A DNA stretch of 64,000 bases, taken from NCBI GenBank assembly GCA_937873445.1, contig CALMWF010000017.1, positions 56,178-120,177 on the forward strand, written 5' to 3'. Both the position numbers and the translations under genes were made by a program. This DNA comes from an uncultured Alphaproteobacteria bacterium. GTDB taxonomy: Bacteria; Pseudomonadota; Alphaproteobacteria; Rhizobiales; Aestuariivirgaceae. Shown here in pieces: positions 1 through 8,875 of this stretch. The notes beneath the pieces were generated by a model, which saw only the letters and a list, made by a program, of their open reading frames with translations, did no database searches and was not told where the DNA came from. How positions within the stretch are numbered: position 1 is the first letter of the stretch; each line of letters starts with the position of its first letter.

Positions 1-552
1 GACGAGGACATTGTGGCGGAAATCCTCGCCCGCCATGGCCTTCCGGCCTCTGACGCCCCGGCCTTCAAGGCCCGCTATCTGGCACTGCTGAACCAGGCTT
101 TGGCCACAGGCCGGGTGAAAAGCCTGATTGTGCCCCATGTCCGCAGCCTGCTGACGGCTTTGACGCCCCGCGCCCGGCTGGGCCTTGCCACCGCCAATTT
201 TCTCCCCGCCGCCCGCCTCAGGCTGGAGCGGGCAAGGCTGTGGCAGGCCGTTTCCTCCCTGGCCTTCGGAGCCGAGGGCGGCGGCAGCAAAACCGTCATA
301 CTCGCCCGCGCTTTGGCTGCTTCCGGCCTTGACCCGGCCCAGGTCGTTTATGTCGGCGACAATGTGACAGATGTCATGGCCGCCCGGTGCCTCGGCATCC
401 CCTTCCTTGGCTTCAGCCGCAGCGCCCTACGCCGCCGGACCCTGCTGGCGGCGGGAGCAGCCTCCATCACCAACAATCACCTTGAAACCCTGCGGCTCAT
501 CACCGCCCATTTGGCTGGGGAAGCGCCCTTGCGTCCCCCAAGCCGCCTCTGA
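1..552 (+). CDS. HAD-family phosphatase, 5' end missing
   Basis: The reading frame is open from the first base and stops at TGA 550-552, so the true start lies upstream and only the C-terminal part (about 183 residues) is present. Visible HAD features are the ATANF stretch (motif II-like, Thr/Ser after a hydrophobic strand), a Lys in GGGSKT (motif III) and VVYVGDNVTDVMAA, which fits motif IV with acidic residues for Mg2+. The nucleophile motif I DxDxT would be in the missing part. The family hydrolyses small phosphate esters such as phosphoglycolate; the substrate here cannot be told. It lies 41 bases ahead of the phospholipid re-acylation gene on the same strand and could be co-transcribed with it. 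Confidence 0.75.
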   Translation, partial: DEDIVAEILARHGLPASDAPAFKARYLALLNQALATGRVKSLIVPHVRSLLTALTPRARLGLATANFLPAARLRLERARLWQAVSSLAFGAEGGGSKTVILARALAASGLDPAQVVYVGDNVTDVMAARCLGIPFLGFSRSALRRRTLLAAGAASITNNHLETLRLITAHLAGEAPLRPPSRL

Positions 553-593
553 CATACTCCTGCGAAATTCAAAGAATATTGCGGGAGAACGCC

Positions 594-3500
594 ATGTCCG
601 GGCCAAACCAGTTTGCCTTGCTGAAGACGGAGCGTTTTCTGCCGCTCTTCATCAGCCAGGCCATCGGCGCCTTTAATGACAATGCCTTTCGCTTTGCCCT
701 GGCCCTGCTGCTGATTTCCGGCGCCACCGGCACCACCACCCAAACCGCAGGTCTTGCCAACACCATCGCCGGCGGCCTGTTGATGCTGCCCTTCTTTCTG
801 TTCTCGGCGCTGGCGGGCCAGCTCTCCGACAAATATGACAAGGCGCTCATTGCCCGCCGCACCCGCTTCTTTGAAATCTTCGCCGTCGCCATTGCCGCCT
901 TCTCGCTGTTCACCAACCAGCTCTGGCTCCAGTTGCTCTCGGTCTTTCTCATGGGCACGGTGTCGGCCTTCTTCGGCCCCATCAAATATTCCATCCTGCC
1001 GCAGCATCTGGAAAAGCAGGAACTGCTCGGCGGCAACGGCATGATCGAAATGGCCACCTTCGTGGCCATTCTCCTCGGCACGCTGTTCGGCTCCATGGCC
1101 ATTCTGCATGCCCAGGGCCGCTGGGGCGTCACCATTGTCATGGTGGGTCTGGCCATCATCGGCTGGCTGGCCGCCCGGCAAATTCCAGCCGCCCCCCCGG
1201 CCCAGCCCGATCTGGTGGTGAACCGCAATTTCCTGTCCGAAACCGGCCGCGTCATTTCCCAGGTGAGAAAAAGCCGCGACGTGTTTCAATCCATTCTCGG
1301 CATCTCCGGCTTCTGGGTCATCGGTTCCATCTTCCTCACCCAGATGCCGCTGTTCACCAAGGCCGACCTGCACGCCGTGGAAAGCGTCACCACCCTGGGC
1401 TTCATCACCTTCACCGTCGGCATTGCCGTGGGCTCGCTCATCTGCAACTGGCTGCTCAACGGTGAGGTGTCGGTCAAATATGCGCCACCCTCGGCGGTGC
1501 TCACCACGCTCTTCATCATCGATCTGTTTTTCACCGCGGGCCGCGCCGGCAGGCTCGGCACAGCGGAGGCACCAACCACCCTTGCCAGTTTCCTGTCCAG
1601 CTTCTCCGGCTGGCATGTGCTGGTTGATCTTTTCCTCATTGCGGTGTTCGGCGGCATTTTCGTGGTGCCGCTGTTTGCCCTGATTCAAAGCCGCACCCCG
1701 CAATCGCGCCGGGCCCGCGTCATCGGTGTCAACAACATCATCAACGCTGCCGCCATGACCGCCGCTGCCTTGCTCAGCGCGCTGCTTCTGAAAATGGGGC
1801 TGTCGGCGCGCGGTCTGTTTCTCATCACCGGTCTCGCCTCGGCCATCGGCGCGGTCTACATCATCCGGCTGCTGCCCCATGAATCCATCGCTGCCGTCAC
1901 CCGCAACATTCTGAGCTTCCTCTATGATGTGGAGGTGAAGGGGCTGGAGAACTATGAAGCCGCCGGCCGCCGCGCCGTCATCATCGCCAATCATACGGCG
2001 CTGGTGGATGGTCCGCTGCTCTCGGCTTTTCTGCCGGAACGCGCCACCTTTGCCATCAACACACTGATGGCAGACAAGTGGTGGGCCAAGCCTGCCTTTG
2101 CCCTCTATGACATCGCCCCCATTGACCCCGGCAACCCGCTGGCTCTGCGCGGGCTGGTGGACGCCCTCAAGGCCAACAAGAAGGTGGTGATCTTTCCCGA
2201 GGGCCGCCTCACCGTCACCGGCGCCCTGATGAAGGTTTATGAAGGCCCGGCGGCCGTGGCCCAGATGGCCAATGCCAAGATCCTTCCCGTCCGCATCGAC
2301 GGTGCCCAATATTCACAAACCTCGCGCCTGCGCGGCAAATTGCGCCTGCGCTGGTTCCCCAAGATCACCCTCACCTTCCTGCCGCCCATCAAGTTTGCAG
2401 CCCCGCCCGAACTCAAGGGCTCTGCCCTGCGCGAATACCAGGCCAACAAGCTCTATGACGTCATGGCCGACATGGTGTTCCGCACCTCCAAGATCGATCA
2501 GACCCTGTTCGACAGTCTCATCGACGCCGCCCATGTCCATGGCCGCCGCCGCAAGATCGCCGAGGACATTCAGCGCAAGCCCGTTTCCTACAACCGCCTC
2601 ATCATGGGCAGCTTCATTCTGGGCCGCCGCATTGCCCAGCTTACCCCCGGCCAGAAAACCGTGGGCGTGCTGCTGCCCAACTCGCTGGGTGCGCTGCTCA
2701 CCTTCTTCGGCCTGCACGCCATGGGCCGCATTCCCGCCATGCTCAACTATTCCACCGGGGCGGTGAACATGTCGGTGGCCTGCACCACCGCCGAAGTGTC
2801 CAGCATTGTCACCTCGCGCCGCTTCATAGAACTCGGTGAACTGCAGGAGACCCTGGCGCTCCTCGAAAAGACCAACCGCATCATCTATCTCGAGGATGTA
2901 CGCGATGGCCTGAAGCTGGGCGACAAGCTGTTCGGCCTGTGGGCCAAGAGCTTCCCGCACTGGGCGTTGCGCCACTCCGGCGCCAGCCAGGACCCCAACG
3001 CGCCCGCCGCCATTCTCTTCACCTCAGGCTCGGAAGGCCTGCCCAAGGGCGTGGCCCTGTCGCACCGCAACTTCCAGGCCAACCGGCTTCAGGCCACGGC
3101 CCGGGTGGCTGTGAGCGAAGAGGACGTGATGTTCAACTGTCTGCCCATGTTCCACGCCTTCGGGCTGCTGGGCGGAACGCTGCTGCCGATCCTGTCCGGC
3201 ATCTACACCTTCTTCTATCCCTCGCCGCTGCATTACAAGATCGTGCCCGAGCTGTGTTACGACATCAACGCCACGCTGCTGTTCGGCACCGATACCTTCC
3301 TCAACGGCTATGCCAAGAATGCCCACCCCTATGATTTCTTCAACATGCGCATTGTGCTGGCCGGGGCCGAACGCCTGAAGGCCGAGACGCGCAATCTGTG
3401 GATGGAAAAATTTGGCGTGCGCATTCTCGAAGCCTATGGCGTCACCGAATGTTCACCGGCTCTGTCCACCAACACGCCCATGCATTATCGCAGCGGCACG

Positions 3501-4031
3501 GTGGGCCGCTTCCTCGATCAGGTGGAATACCGGCTGGAACCGGTGGAAGGCATCGCCGAGGGCGGCCGGCTCTTTGTGCGCGGTCCCACGGTCATGCTGG
3601 GCTATATCCGCGCCGACAATCCCGGTGCCATCGAGCCGCCCCAGGACGGCTGGCACGACACCGGTGACGTGGTGAAGGTGGACGACCAGGGCTTCATCAC
3701 CATTCTGGGCCGCGTCAAGCGCTTCGCCAAAGTGGCGGGCGAGATGATTTCGCTCACAGCGGTGGAAACCGCCATGGGCAAGCTTCTCCCCGATTTTTCC
3801 CATGCCGTGGTGTCTGTGCCCGACCCCAAGAAGGGTGAACAGCTTGTGCTCTTCACCACCATGGAGAAACTTGAGCGCAAGGCCCTGCTCGAAGGGCTGC
3901 GTGGCGAGGGCCTGTCGGAACTTGCCATTCCGCGCACCATCAAGTGGCTGCAGGACATTCCGCTGCTCGGTTCTGGCAAGACCAATTATGTGGAACTGGG
4001 GCGGCTGGCCCGGGAATTGGTGGAAAGCTGA
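594..4031 (+). CDS. aas: Fused MFS lysophospholipid flippase / PlsC acyltransferase / acyl-ACP synthetase (LplT-Aas type)
   Basis: A 1145-residue inner-membrane protein predicted to flip lysophospholipids inward and re-acylate them with fatty acids activated on ACP. Residues about 1-430 form a 12-helix MFS transporter like LplT. An acyltransferase domain follows, with the HX4D motif (His467 in NHTALVD) and FPEGR at about 534. The C-terminal third is an AMP-binding ligase with the P-loop FTSGSEGLPKG at about 809. In E. coli LplT and Aas are separate proteins; the triple fusion is a known arrangement in other proteobacteria. ATG 594 was chosen over TTG 579 because GGGAG lies about 6 bases upstream of it. 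A hairpin terminator follows the stop codon. Confidence 0.93.
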   Translation: MSGPNQFALLKTERFLPLFISQAIGAFNDNAFRFALALLLISGATGTTTQTAGLANTIAGGLLMLPFFLFSALAGQLSDKYDKALIARRTRFFEIFAVAIAAFSLFTNQLWLQLLSVFLMGTVSAFFGPIKYSILPQHLEKQELLGGNGMIEMATFVAILLGTLFGSMAILHAQGRWGVTIVMVGLAIIGWLAARQIPAAPPAQPDLVVNRNFLSETGRVISQVRKSRDVFQSILGISGFWVIGSIFLTQMPLFTKADLHAVESVTTLGFITFTVGIAVGSLICNWLLNGEVSVKYAPPSAVLTTLFIIDLFFTAGRAGRLGTAEAPTTLASFLSSFSGWHVLVDLFLIAVFGGIFVVPLFALIQSRTPQSRRARVIGVNNIINAAAMTAAALLSALLLKMGLSARGLFLITGLASAIGAVYIIRLLPHESIAAVTRNILSFLYDVEVKGLENYEAAGRRAVIIANHTALVDGPLLSAFLPERATFAINTLMADKWWAKPAFALYDIAPIDPGNPLALRGLVDALKANKKVVIFPEGRLTVTGALMKVYEGPAAVAQMANAKILPVRIDGAQYSQTSRLRGKLRLRWFPKITLTFLPPIKFAAPPELKGSALREYQANKLYDVMADMVFRTSKIDQTLFDSLIDAAHVHGRRRKIAEDIQRKPVSYNRLIMGSFILGRRIAQLTPGQKTVGVLLPNSLGALLTFFGLHAMGRIPAMLNYSTGAVNMSVACTTAEVSSIVTSRRFIELGELQETLALLEKTNRIIYLEDVRDGLKLGDKLFGLWAKSFPHWALRHSGASQDPNAPAAILFTSGSEGLPKGVALSHRNFQANRLQATARVAVSEEDVMFNCLPMFHAFGLLGGTLLPILSGIYTFFYPSPLHYKIVPELCYDINATLLFGTDTFLNGYAKNAHPYDFFNMRIVLAGAERLKAETRNLWMEKFGVRILEAYGVTECSPALSTNTPMHYRSGTVGRFLDQVEYRLEPVEGIAEGGRLFVRGPTVMLGYIRADNPGAIEPPQDGWHDTGDVVKVDDQGFITILGRVKRFAKVAGEMISLTAVETAMGKLLPDFSHAVVSVPDPKKGEQLVLFTTMEKLERKALLEGLRGEGLSELAIPRTIKWLQDIPLLGSGKTNYVELGRLARELVES

Positions 4032-4077
4032 CCCCTCGACGGCGCATCAGCGCTTTGGCAATCTGAACGAAACTGAC

Positions 4078-4106
4078 AGCGGGGCGGGAAGCCCCGCTCT
4101 GATTTT
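4078..4106 (+). terminator. Rho-independent terminator candidate after aas
   Basis: A perfect 8-bp stem AGCGGGGC/GCCCCGCT (4078-4085 and 4091-4098) with a GGGAA loop is followed by CTGATTTT. The T tract is short. The hairpin ends only about 19 bases before the next start codon, so it could also act as a leader hairpin limiting read-through into the aminotransferase. Confidence 0.55.
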
Positions 4107-4116
4107 GGAGCAAACC

Positions 4117-5292
4117 ATGCGTATGGCGCGGATCGCCGACCGGCTGGCCAGCCTCGGTGCTGAAAAATGGCAGGTTCACTTTGAGGGCCGCCGCCGGGCT
4201 GCCGCCGGCGAAAAGGTGATTTTTCTGTCGATCGGCGAACCCGATGCGCCGCCGCCCGCCGCCATCCTCGATGTCGCCGAAAAGGCCATGCGGAGCGGAC
4301 GTTACCGCTATGCCCCCGGCCAGGGCGAGGCCAATGTGCTGGAGGCGCTGGCCCGCCGCTACAGCAAGGACACCGGCCGCAGCCTCTCTCCCGCCCAGTT
4401 TCTCTACCTGCCCGGCACCCAGACGGCGCTTTATGTCGCCGCCACCACCCTGCTTGATGAGGGCGACGAGATTCTCCTGCCCGATCCCTATTACGCCACC
4501 TATGAGGGCGTGGTGGCGGCACCAGGTGCCGTGGCCGTGCCGGTGCCGCTTGACCCCGATCGTGGCTTTCACCCCCATGTGGCCGACTTTGAGCGCGCCA
4601 TCACACCGCGCACCCGGGCCATCCTCATCAACTCGCCCGGCAACCCCACGGGGGCCGTCTATACGGCAGCCGAAGTGGCCGCCATTGGCGCCATGGCCCG
4701 CAAGCACGACCTGTGGATCATTTCGGATGAGGTCTATGCCACGCTGACCCATGGCAACCGGCCCTTTGTCTCGCCCTTCCACGACCCCGCCCTGGAAGAG
4801 CGCACCGTGGTGGTGTCCTCGCTCTCCAAGTCCCACAATATGCCCGGTTTCCGCTGCGGCTGGATTGCCGCCAGCGCCGCATTTGTCAGCCGCGCCGTGG
4901 CCATCACTGAAACCATGCTGTTCGGCTCGCAGGCCTTTCTGGAGGATGCCGCAGCCTTCGCCCTCGACCATCACTTCCCCGAACTGGATGCGGTCAAGGA
5001 AACCTATCAGCGCCGGGCCCGCACCCTGGTGGAAGGGCTTTCCGCCTCCCCCCGGGTTTCTGCCCATCTGCCGGAGGGCGGCATGTTCGTCATGGTGGAT
5101 GTGCGCAAAACCGGCCTGACGGGCCAGAACTTTGCGGCGGGTCTTCTGGCCACCGAAGGCGTGGTGACCATGCCGGGCGAAAGCTTCGGTGCCGGGGGTG
5201 CGGGCCACCTGCGCGTGGCGCTGACCGTGGGTGAAGACCAGATGGGCGAGGCCGCCCGGCGCATCTGCCGCTACGCCAACAGCCTCGCCTGA
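4117..5292 (+). CDS. Class I/II PLP-dependent aminotransferase
   Basis: A 391-residue fold-type I aminotransferase of the aspartate-aminotransferase superfamily, predicted cytosolic. The PLP-binding lysine is Lys238 in SLSKSHNMPGFRCGW. NSPGNPTG is the conserved Asn loop, SDEVYATL the Asp/Tyr cofactor contacts, and the C-terminal HLRVAL arginine would bind the substrate carboxylate. ATG 4117 has TTGGAG six bases upstream and gives the usual family length, although the frame is open further upstream into aas. The substrate is not determinable. A GntR regulator follows after 50 bases and polyamine genes lie nearby, so an amino-acid or polyamine-derived substrate is possible but only inferred. 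Confidence 0.88.
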   Translation: MRMARIADRLASLGAEKWQVHFEGRRRAAAGEKVIFLSIGEPDAPPPAAILDVAEKAMRSGRYRYAPGQGEANVLEALARRYSKDTGRSLSPAQFLYLPGTQTALYVAATTLLDEGDEILLPDPYYATYEGVVAAPGAVAVPVPLDPDRGFHPHVADFERAITPRTRAILINSPGNPTGAVYTAAEVAAIGAMARKHDLWIISDEVYATLTHGNRPFVSPFHDPALEERTVVVSSLSKSHNMPGFRCGWIAASAAFVSRAVAITETMLFGSQAFLEDAAAFALDHHFPELDAVKETYQRRARTLVEGLSASPRVSAHLPEGGMFVMVDVRKTGLTGQNFAAGLLATEGVVTMPGESFGAGGAGHLRVALTVGEDQMGEAARRICRYANSLA

Positions 5293-5294
5293 CC

Positions 5295-5334
5295 TTGCGG
5301 CGCATGGCACCACTGCCTATCCTGTATAGACAGG
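5295..5334 (+). promoter_or_regulatory. Candidate promoter with HutC/GntR-type operator
   Basis: TTGCGG (5295-5300), a 17-base spacer and TATCCT (5318-5323) resemble a sigma-70 promoter. Overlapping its 3' edge, 5321-5334 reads CCTGTATAGACAGG, an inverted repeat with one mismatched pair. It resembles the tGTATA-ACAg operators of the HutC subfamily of GntR regulators. Its position just before the regulator's Shine-Dalgarno sequence suggests autorepression. This is motif matching only. Confidence 0.5.
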
Positions 5335-5342
5335 AGTGCGCC

Positions 5343-6041
5343 ATGGCCGAACCCCACTATGCCCGTCTGAAAACCCATATCCGTGACCGCATTGCCGAAG
5401 GCGCCCTGAAGCCTGGTGACCGGGTGCCCTCGGAACATGAGCTGGTGGCGCTATTCTCTGTTTCGCGCATGACCGCCAACCGGGCGCTGAAGGAATTGGC
5501 CGCGGAAGGGCTGGTGGTGCGGCGTTCCGGCTCCGGCAGCTTCGTCGCCGAGGCCGCCCTCTCCCCCGCGCCACCCGCCCCACCCATTGATCTCATCGAC
5601 ATGGAGGCGGTGGTGCGCGGCCACGGCCACCGCTACAGCCGCAGGATAGAGCACAGCCGCAGCCTCATGGCCTCGCCGGTGCTGATGGATGCCTTCGGGC
5701 TGGGGGCCTCCCAACCGCTCAACCATCTCGTCCTGCTGCATGAGGAACAGGGCCAGCCCGTGCAACTGGAAAGCCGCTACCTGAACCCCGCCCTGCTCAC
5801 CGGCCAGACGGCGGCTGAGCCTCCCTCTCTCCGTCAGCTTTCGGATGGGGCCGATGCGGTGGAGAATACGCTGGAGGCCTGCCACCCCGATGATCTGGCA
5901 CGGCGGCTGTTGCGGGTGGGGCCGCATGAACCGTGCCTACGGCTGGAACGCCGCCTGCTGCGGGGGGGCGAGGTTTTCGCCATTGTCACCCTGACCACGC
6001 CCGCCGCCCGCCACGCCCTGTTCTGGCGCAGCAAAAAATAA
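5343..6041 (+). CDS. GntR-family transcriptional regulator, HutC subfamily (HTH + UTRA)
   Basis: A 232-residue cytosolic repressor-type protein. Residues about 5-72 are a winged helix-turn-helix of the GntR type (GDRVPSEHELVALFSVSRMTANRALKEL is split here as GDRVPSEHEL then SRMTANRALKEL), followed by a UTRA effector-binding domain of about 140 residues, the HutC arrangement. ATG 5343 is preceded by AGGAG with six bases of spacing; upstream in-frame ATG codons lack a ribosome-binding site. Known HutC relatives sense urocanate, sugars or amines. Here the neighbours are an aminotransferase and a polyamine importer operon that converges on it, so a nitrogen-compound effector is plausible. No hut genes are in the window. 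Confidence 0.88.
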   Translation: MAEPHYARLKTHIRDRIAEGALKPGDRVPSEHELVALFSVSRMTANRALKELAAEGLVVRRSGSGSFVAEAALSPAPPAPPIDLIDMEAVVRGHGHRYSRRIEHSRSLMASPVLMDAFGLGASQPLNHLVLLHEEQGQPVQLESRYLNPALLTGQTAAEPPSLRQLSDGADAVENTLEACHPDDLARRLLRVGPHEPCLRLERRLLRGGEVFAIVTLTTPAARHALFWRSKK

Positions 6042-6065
6042 CCCCGGCAGCAAATGCCGCCGGGG
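6033..6065 (-). terminator. Strong rho-independent terminator of the polyamine importer operon
   Basis: Read on the minus strand, a 10-bp GC-rich stem with one mismatch (6056-6065 with 6042-6051, four-base loop 6052-6055) is followed by TTATTTTTT (complement of 6033-6041). It lies 20 bases beyond the potD stop codon. The T run overlaps the stop codon of the convergent GntR gene. Confidence 0.8.
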
Positions 6066-6085
6066 CCATGACAGTGAGGCAAGCC

Positions 6086-7114
6086 TTACTTCATCAGCTC
6101 GGTCCAGATCTTGGTGTAGATCTCCACCGCTTCCGGCGGGCAGGCGGTGGCAAACTCGCCATGCGGCTGCGACTCGGCCGGCACATTGAGCTCCGGCGCG
6201 TCCTTCATGTCGGCCGGCATGAACTTGTCCGATCCGGCAATGCCGTTGGCATAGCGGGCAAAGGCCGAAAGCCCCGCCGCATTTTCCGGGTCCATGACAA
6301 AGTTCATGAACAGCTTGGCGTTCTCCGCATTCTTGGCGTCCTTCAGGATGGACAGGTTATCCATCCAGTAGGTGAAGCCCTCCTTGGGGTAGCCATATTT
6401 GATATCCGGATTCTGCAGGCGCTGGCGCAGCGCCGAGCCGTTCCAGTCGGAGGTGGCGAGATAGTCACCCTTCACCATCTTCTCGATGGTGGAATATTCC
6501 ATGGCCACCCAGTTGGGCTTGGCGGCCACCAGCGTGTCGCGCGCCTTCTTCAGGATTTCCTTGTCCATGGAACAATGCTTGCCGCCATTGTATTTGATGG
6601 CCGCGTCGATCACGTCGTTCATCTCCGGCACGACATTGACCTTGCCCTTCAGCTCATCCGGCGTGTTGAAGATGATGCCCCAGGTGTTGATGTCGCCCTT
6701 GTATTTGTCGGTGCGCACCGAAACGCCCACCGTGCCCCACTGCCACGGCACCGAATAGTGGCGGCCCGGGTCATAATCAACATTGACCCACTGCGGATCG
6801 ACATTCTTGAAATTCTCCATCTGGTCGGGGCGCGCCTCCAGCAGCAGGCCTTCCTTGATCCAGATGGGCATGAAATTGCCCGACGGCACCACCATGTCGA
6901 AACCATGGCCGCCAGCGCGCACCTTGGCCAGCGCCGTGTCGTTCGAGTCATAGTCGGTGACGGTGACCTTGACCTTGTACTTCTCCTCGAACTTCTTCAC
7001 CACATCCGGGCTGGTGTAATTGCCCCAGTTGTAGATGTTCAGCTCACCTTCGGCATGGGCCACGCCCGCCAGCATGGTGCAGCCCGCCGCCGCCAACAGA
7101 AACCGTTTCATCAT
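6086..7114 (-). CDS. potD: Periplasmic polyamine-binding protein of ABC importer (PotD/PotF family)
   Basis: A 342-residue extracellular solute-binding protein. A signal peptide of about 21 residues (MMKR, hydrophobic core, AHA cleavage) precedes LNIYNWGNYTSPDVVKKF, the hallmark N-terminus of spermidine/putrescine-binding proteins. The YDSNDTALAKV and DMVVPSGNF stretches also match the family. It would capture a polyamine in the periplasm and deliver it to the two permeases encoded just upstream in the operon. GGAGGAAG precedes the twin ATG. It is the last gene of a four-gene minus-strand operon ordered ATPase, permease, permease, binding protein, as in potABCD. Exact ligand (putrescine, spermidine or an acetylated form) is not determinable. 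Confidence 0.92.
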   Translation of the reverse strand: MMKRFLLAAAGCTMLAGVAHAEGELNIYNWGNYTSPDVVKKFEEKYKVKVTVTDYDSNDTALAKVRAGGHGFDMVVPSGNFMPIWIKEGLLLEARPDQMENFKNVDPQWVNVDYDPGRHYSVPWQWGTVGVSVRTDKYKGDINTWGIIFNTPDELKGKVNVVPEMNDVIDAAIKYNGGKHCSMDKEILKKARDTLVAAKPNWVAMEYSTIEKMVKGDYLATSDWNGSALRQRLQNPDIKYGYPKEGFTYWMDNLSILKDAKNAENAKLFMNFVMDPENAAGLSAFARYANGIAGSDKFMPADMKDAPELNVPAESQPHGEFATACPPEAVEIYTKIWTELMK

Positions 7115-7139
7115 GTCTTCCTCCTTGCTTCCTCTTGGT

Positions 7140-7940
7140 TCAGGTCTTCTTCCGGTTGATGAAGAAGAACACCGTCACGATAACCACGGAGAGAAGCAGA
7201 AACACCGTGGAAATCGCATTCATCTCGGGCGTCACCGCCCGCTTCAATTGTCCCAGCATATAGGTGGGCAGCGTTTCCTGGCCCGCCGATTTGACGAATT
7301 CGGTGATCACCACGTCATCGAGTGAAATGACGAAGGCCAGCATCATTCCCGCCAGAATGCCGGGCCACAGCAGCGGCAGGGTGACGCGCCGGAAGGTGGC
7401 CCAGGGCGTGGCGTAGAGATCGGCCGCCGCCCGCTCCAGCGTCAGGTCCATGTTTTCAAGCCGCGCCCGAATGGGCAGATAGGCAAAGGGAATGCAGAAG
7501 CCCGTGTGCGCTGCCATGAGATAGCCAAGCCCGGTATAGCCCGTCCACATTTTCACCCGCGAAAACACAATGAGCAGCGCCACCGCGGTGACAATTTCCG
7601 GCACCATCAGCGGCTGGTTGATGAAGGCATATTTGAAGGTGAGGCCGGGATAGGGGTCGGTGCGCGTGGTGGCCAGTGCCGCCATGGTGGCAACAATGGT
7701 CGAGACAAGGGCCGCCACCGTGGCAATGATGAAGGAATGCCAGGCCGCCTCCTGCACCCGCTCATTGGCCATGGCCTCCTGAAACCAGCGCAGCGAAAAG
7801 CCTTCCCACACCGCCACCGAAATGCCGGCGTTGAAGGCATAGAACACCAGCGTGGCGATGGGCAGATAGAGCAGCGCGAAACACAGGATCGCGATGGTGG
7901 TGAAGCCGGGCTGACGCCGGATGGAGAAGGGCTCAGCCAT
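7140..7940 (-). CDS. potC: Polyamine ABC transporter permease, PotC/PotI type
   Basis: A 266-residue inner-membrane permease with about six transmembrane helices and the binding-protein-dependent transport EAA loop (ERAAADLYATPWATFRRV). The DDVVITEFV stretch is typical of PotC/PotI. ATG 7940 overlaps the end of the preceding permease by eight bases and has GGTGGG upstream; earlier in-frame starts would add an unsupported N-terminal extension. It pairs with the PotB-like subunit to form the translocation channel and is energised by the PotA-like ATPase. Confidence 0.9.
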   Translation of the reverse strand: MAEPFSIRRQPGFTTIAILCFALLYLPIATLVFYAFNAGISVAVWEGFSLRWFQEAMANERVQEAAWHSFIIATVAALVSTIVATMAALATTRTDPYPGLTFKYAFINQPLMVPEIVTAVALLIVFSRVKMWTGYTGLGYLMAAHTGFCIPFAYLPIRARLENMDLTLERAAADLYATPWATFRRVTLPLLWPGILAGMMLAFVISLDDVVITEFVKSAGQETLPTYMLGQLKRAVTPEMNAISTVFLLLSVVIVTVFFFINRKKT

Positions 7941-8871
7941 GGCGCCCACCGCTGTCCGAGGCGTTGCGCACATAGACAAGAAGGGCCGCCATGACGATGA
8001 TCATGAGGAAGATGGAAAGCGCCGAGCCCAGGGGCCAGTTGCGGCCCTGGCCGAACTGCAATTCAATGAGATTGCCCAGCATCATGTTCTTGCCGCCACC
8101 CAGAAGCTTGGGCGTGACATAGGCCCCAAGCGATGGAATGAAGACGAGGATTGACCCCGCCACAATGCCGGGTTTGACCAGCGGAATGATGATCCGCCGC
8201 AACACCGCAAACCGCGTGGCATAGAGATCATAGCCCGCCTCCACCAGGCGGAAGTCGATCTTTTCCATGGAGGCATAGAGCGGCAGCACCATGAGCGGCA
8301 GATAGACATAAACCATGCCGAGCAGAATTGCCGTGTCGGTGAACATGATCTGGATCGGCTCATGGATCAGGCCAAGGCCGATCAGCGCCGAGTTCACAAT
8401 GCCTTCATTGCGCACCACCTCCTGAATGGCGAAGGTGCGGATCAGGAGATTGGTCCAGAACGGAATGGTGATGAGAAAGAGCCACAGATCGCGGCGGTGT
8501 TCGGGCCTGGTGGAAATGAAATAGGCGGTGGGAAAGCCGAGCAGCAGTGTGACCACCGTGGTGATGACCGAAAGCTTCACCGAGCGCCAGAAGATCACCA
8601 GATTGGCCCAGGCCAGCCCCAGCGTGTCGTCAAACAGGTCACGCTCGAACAGCACATTGAACCAGCCGTCGGTGGAGAAGGTCCAGGGCTTCACATCGCC
8701 ATAGTCGCCCTTCTGCATGAAGGAATAGATCAGCACCACAAACAGCGGGCCGATGGCGGCGAAGAAGATGATGGCAAGCGCCGGTGCCGACAGCAGCCAG
8801 CGGCTGCGCACGTCGCGGGCTCTGGCCTCGTCAATGACACGCTGGGCCGATGGGGCGGAGGGATCGGTCAT
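7933..8871 (-). CDS. potB: Polyamine ABC transporter permease, PotB/PotH type
   Basis: A 312-residue permease with a cytoplasmic N-terminus, about six transmembrane helices and the EAA loop VEAGYDLYATRFAVLRRI. The segment after the first helix (FMQKGDYGDVKPWTFSTDGW) is a periplasmic loop of the kind seen in PotB/PotH. ATG 8871 is chosen; a TTG 18 bases upstream would overlap potA. The start lies four bases after the potA stop codon and the end overlaps potC, consistent with one tightly coupled transcript. Confidence 0.9.
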   Translation of the reverse strand: MTDPSAPSAQRVIDEARARDVRSRWLLSAPALAIIFFAAIGPLFVVLIYSFMQKGDYGDVKPWTFSTDGWFNVLFERDLFDDTLGLAWANLVIFWRSVKLSVITTVVTLLLGFPTAYFISTRPEHRRDLWLFLITIPFWTNLLIRTFAIQEVVRNEGIVNSALIGLGLIHEPIQIMFTDTAILLGMVYVYLPLMVLPLYASMEKIDFRLVEAGYDLYATRFAVLRRIIIPLVKPGIVAGSILVFIPSLGAYVTPKLLGGGKNMMLGNLIELQFGQGRNWPLGSALSIFLMIIVMAALLVYVRNASDSGGRHG

Positions 8872-8875
8872 GGCA

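Noticed and set aside
477..2309. Long open frame on the minus strand opposite the aas gene
   Set aside because: It is a GC-rich antisense shadow with a His/Gly/Asp-heavy composition and no family resemblance; the plus-strand frame shows three clear domains.
5933..7159. 408-residue plus-strand frame opposite potD
   Set aside because: It runs antisense through a complete solute-binding protein gene and shows no domain; the terminator at 6033-6065 also fits the minus gene.
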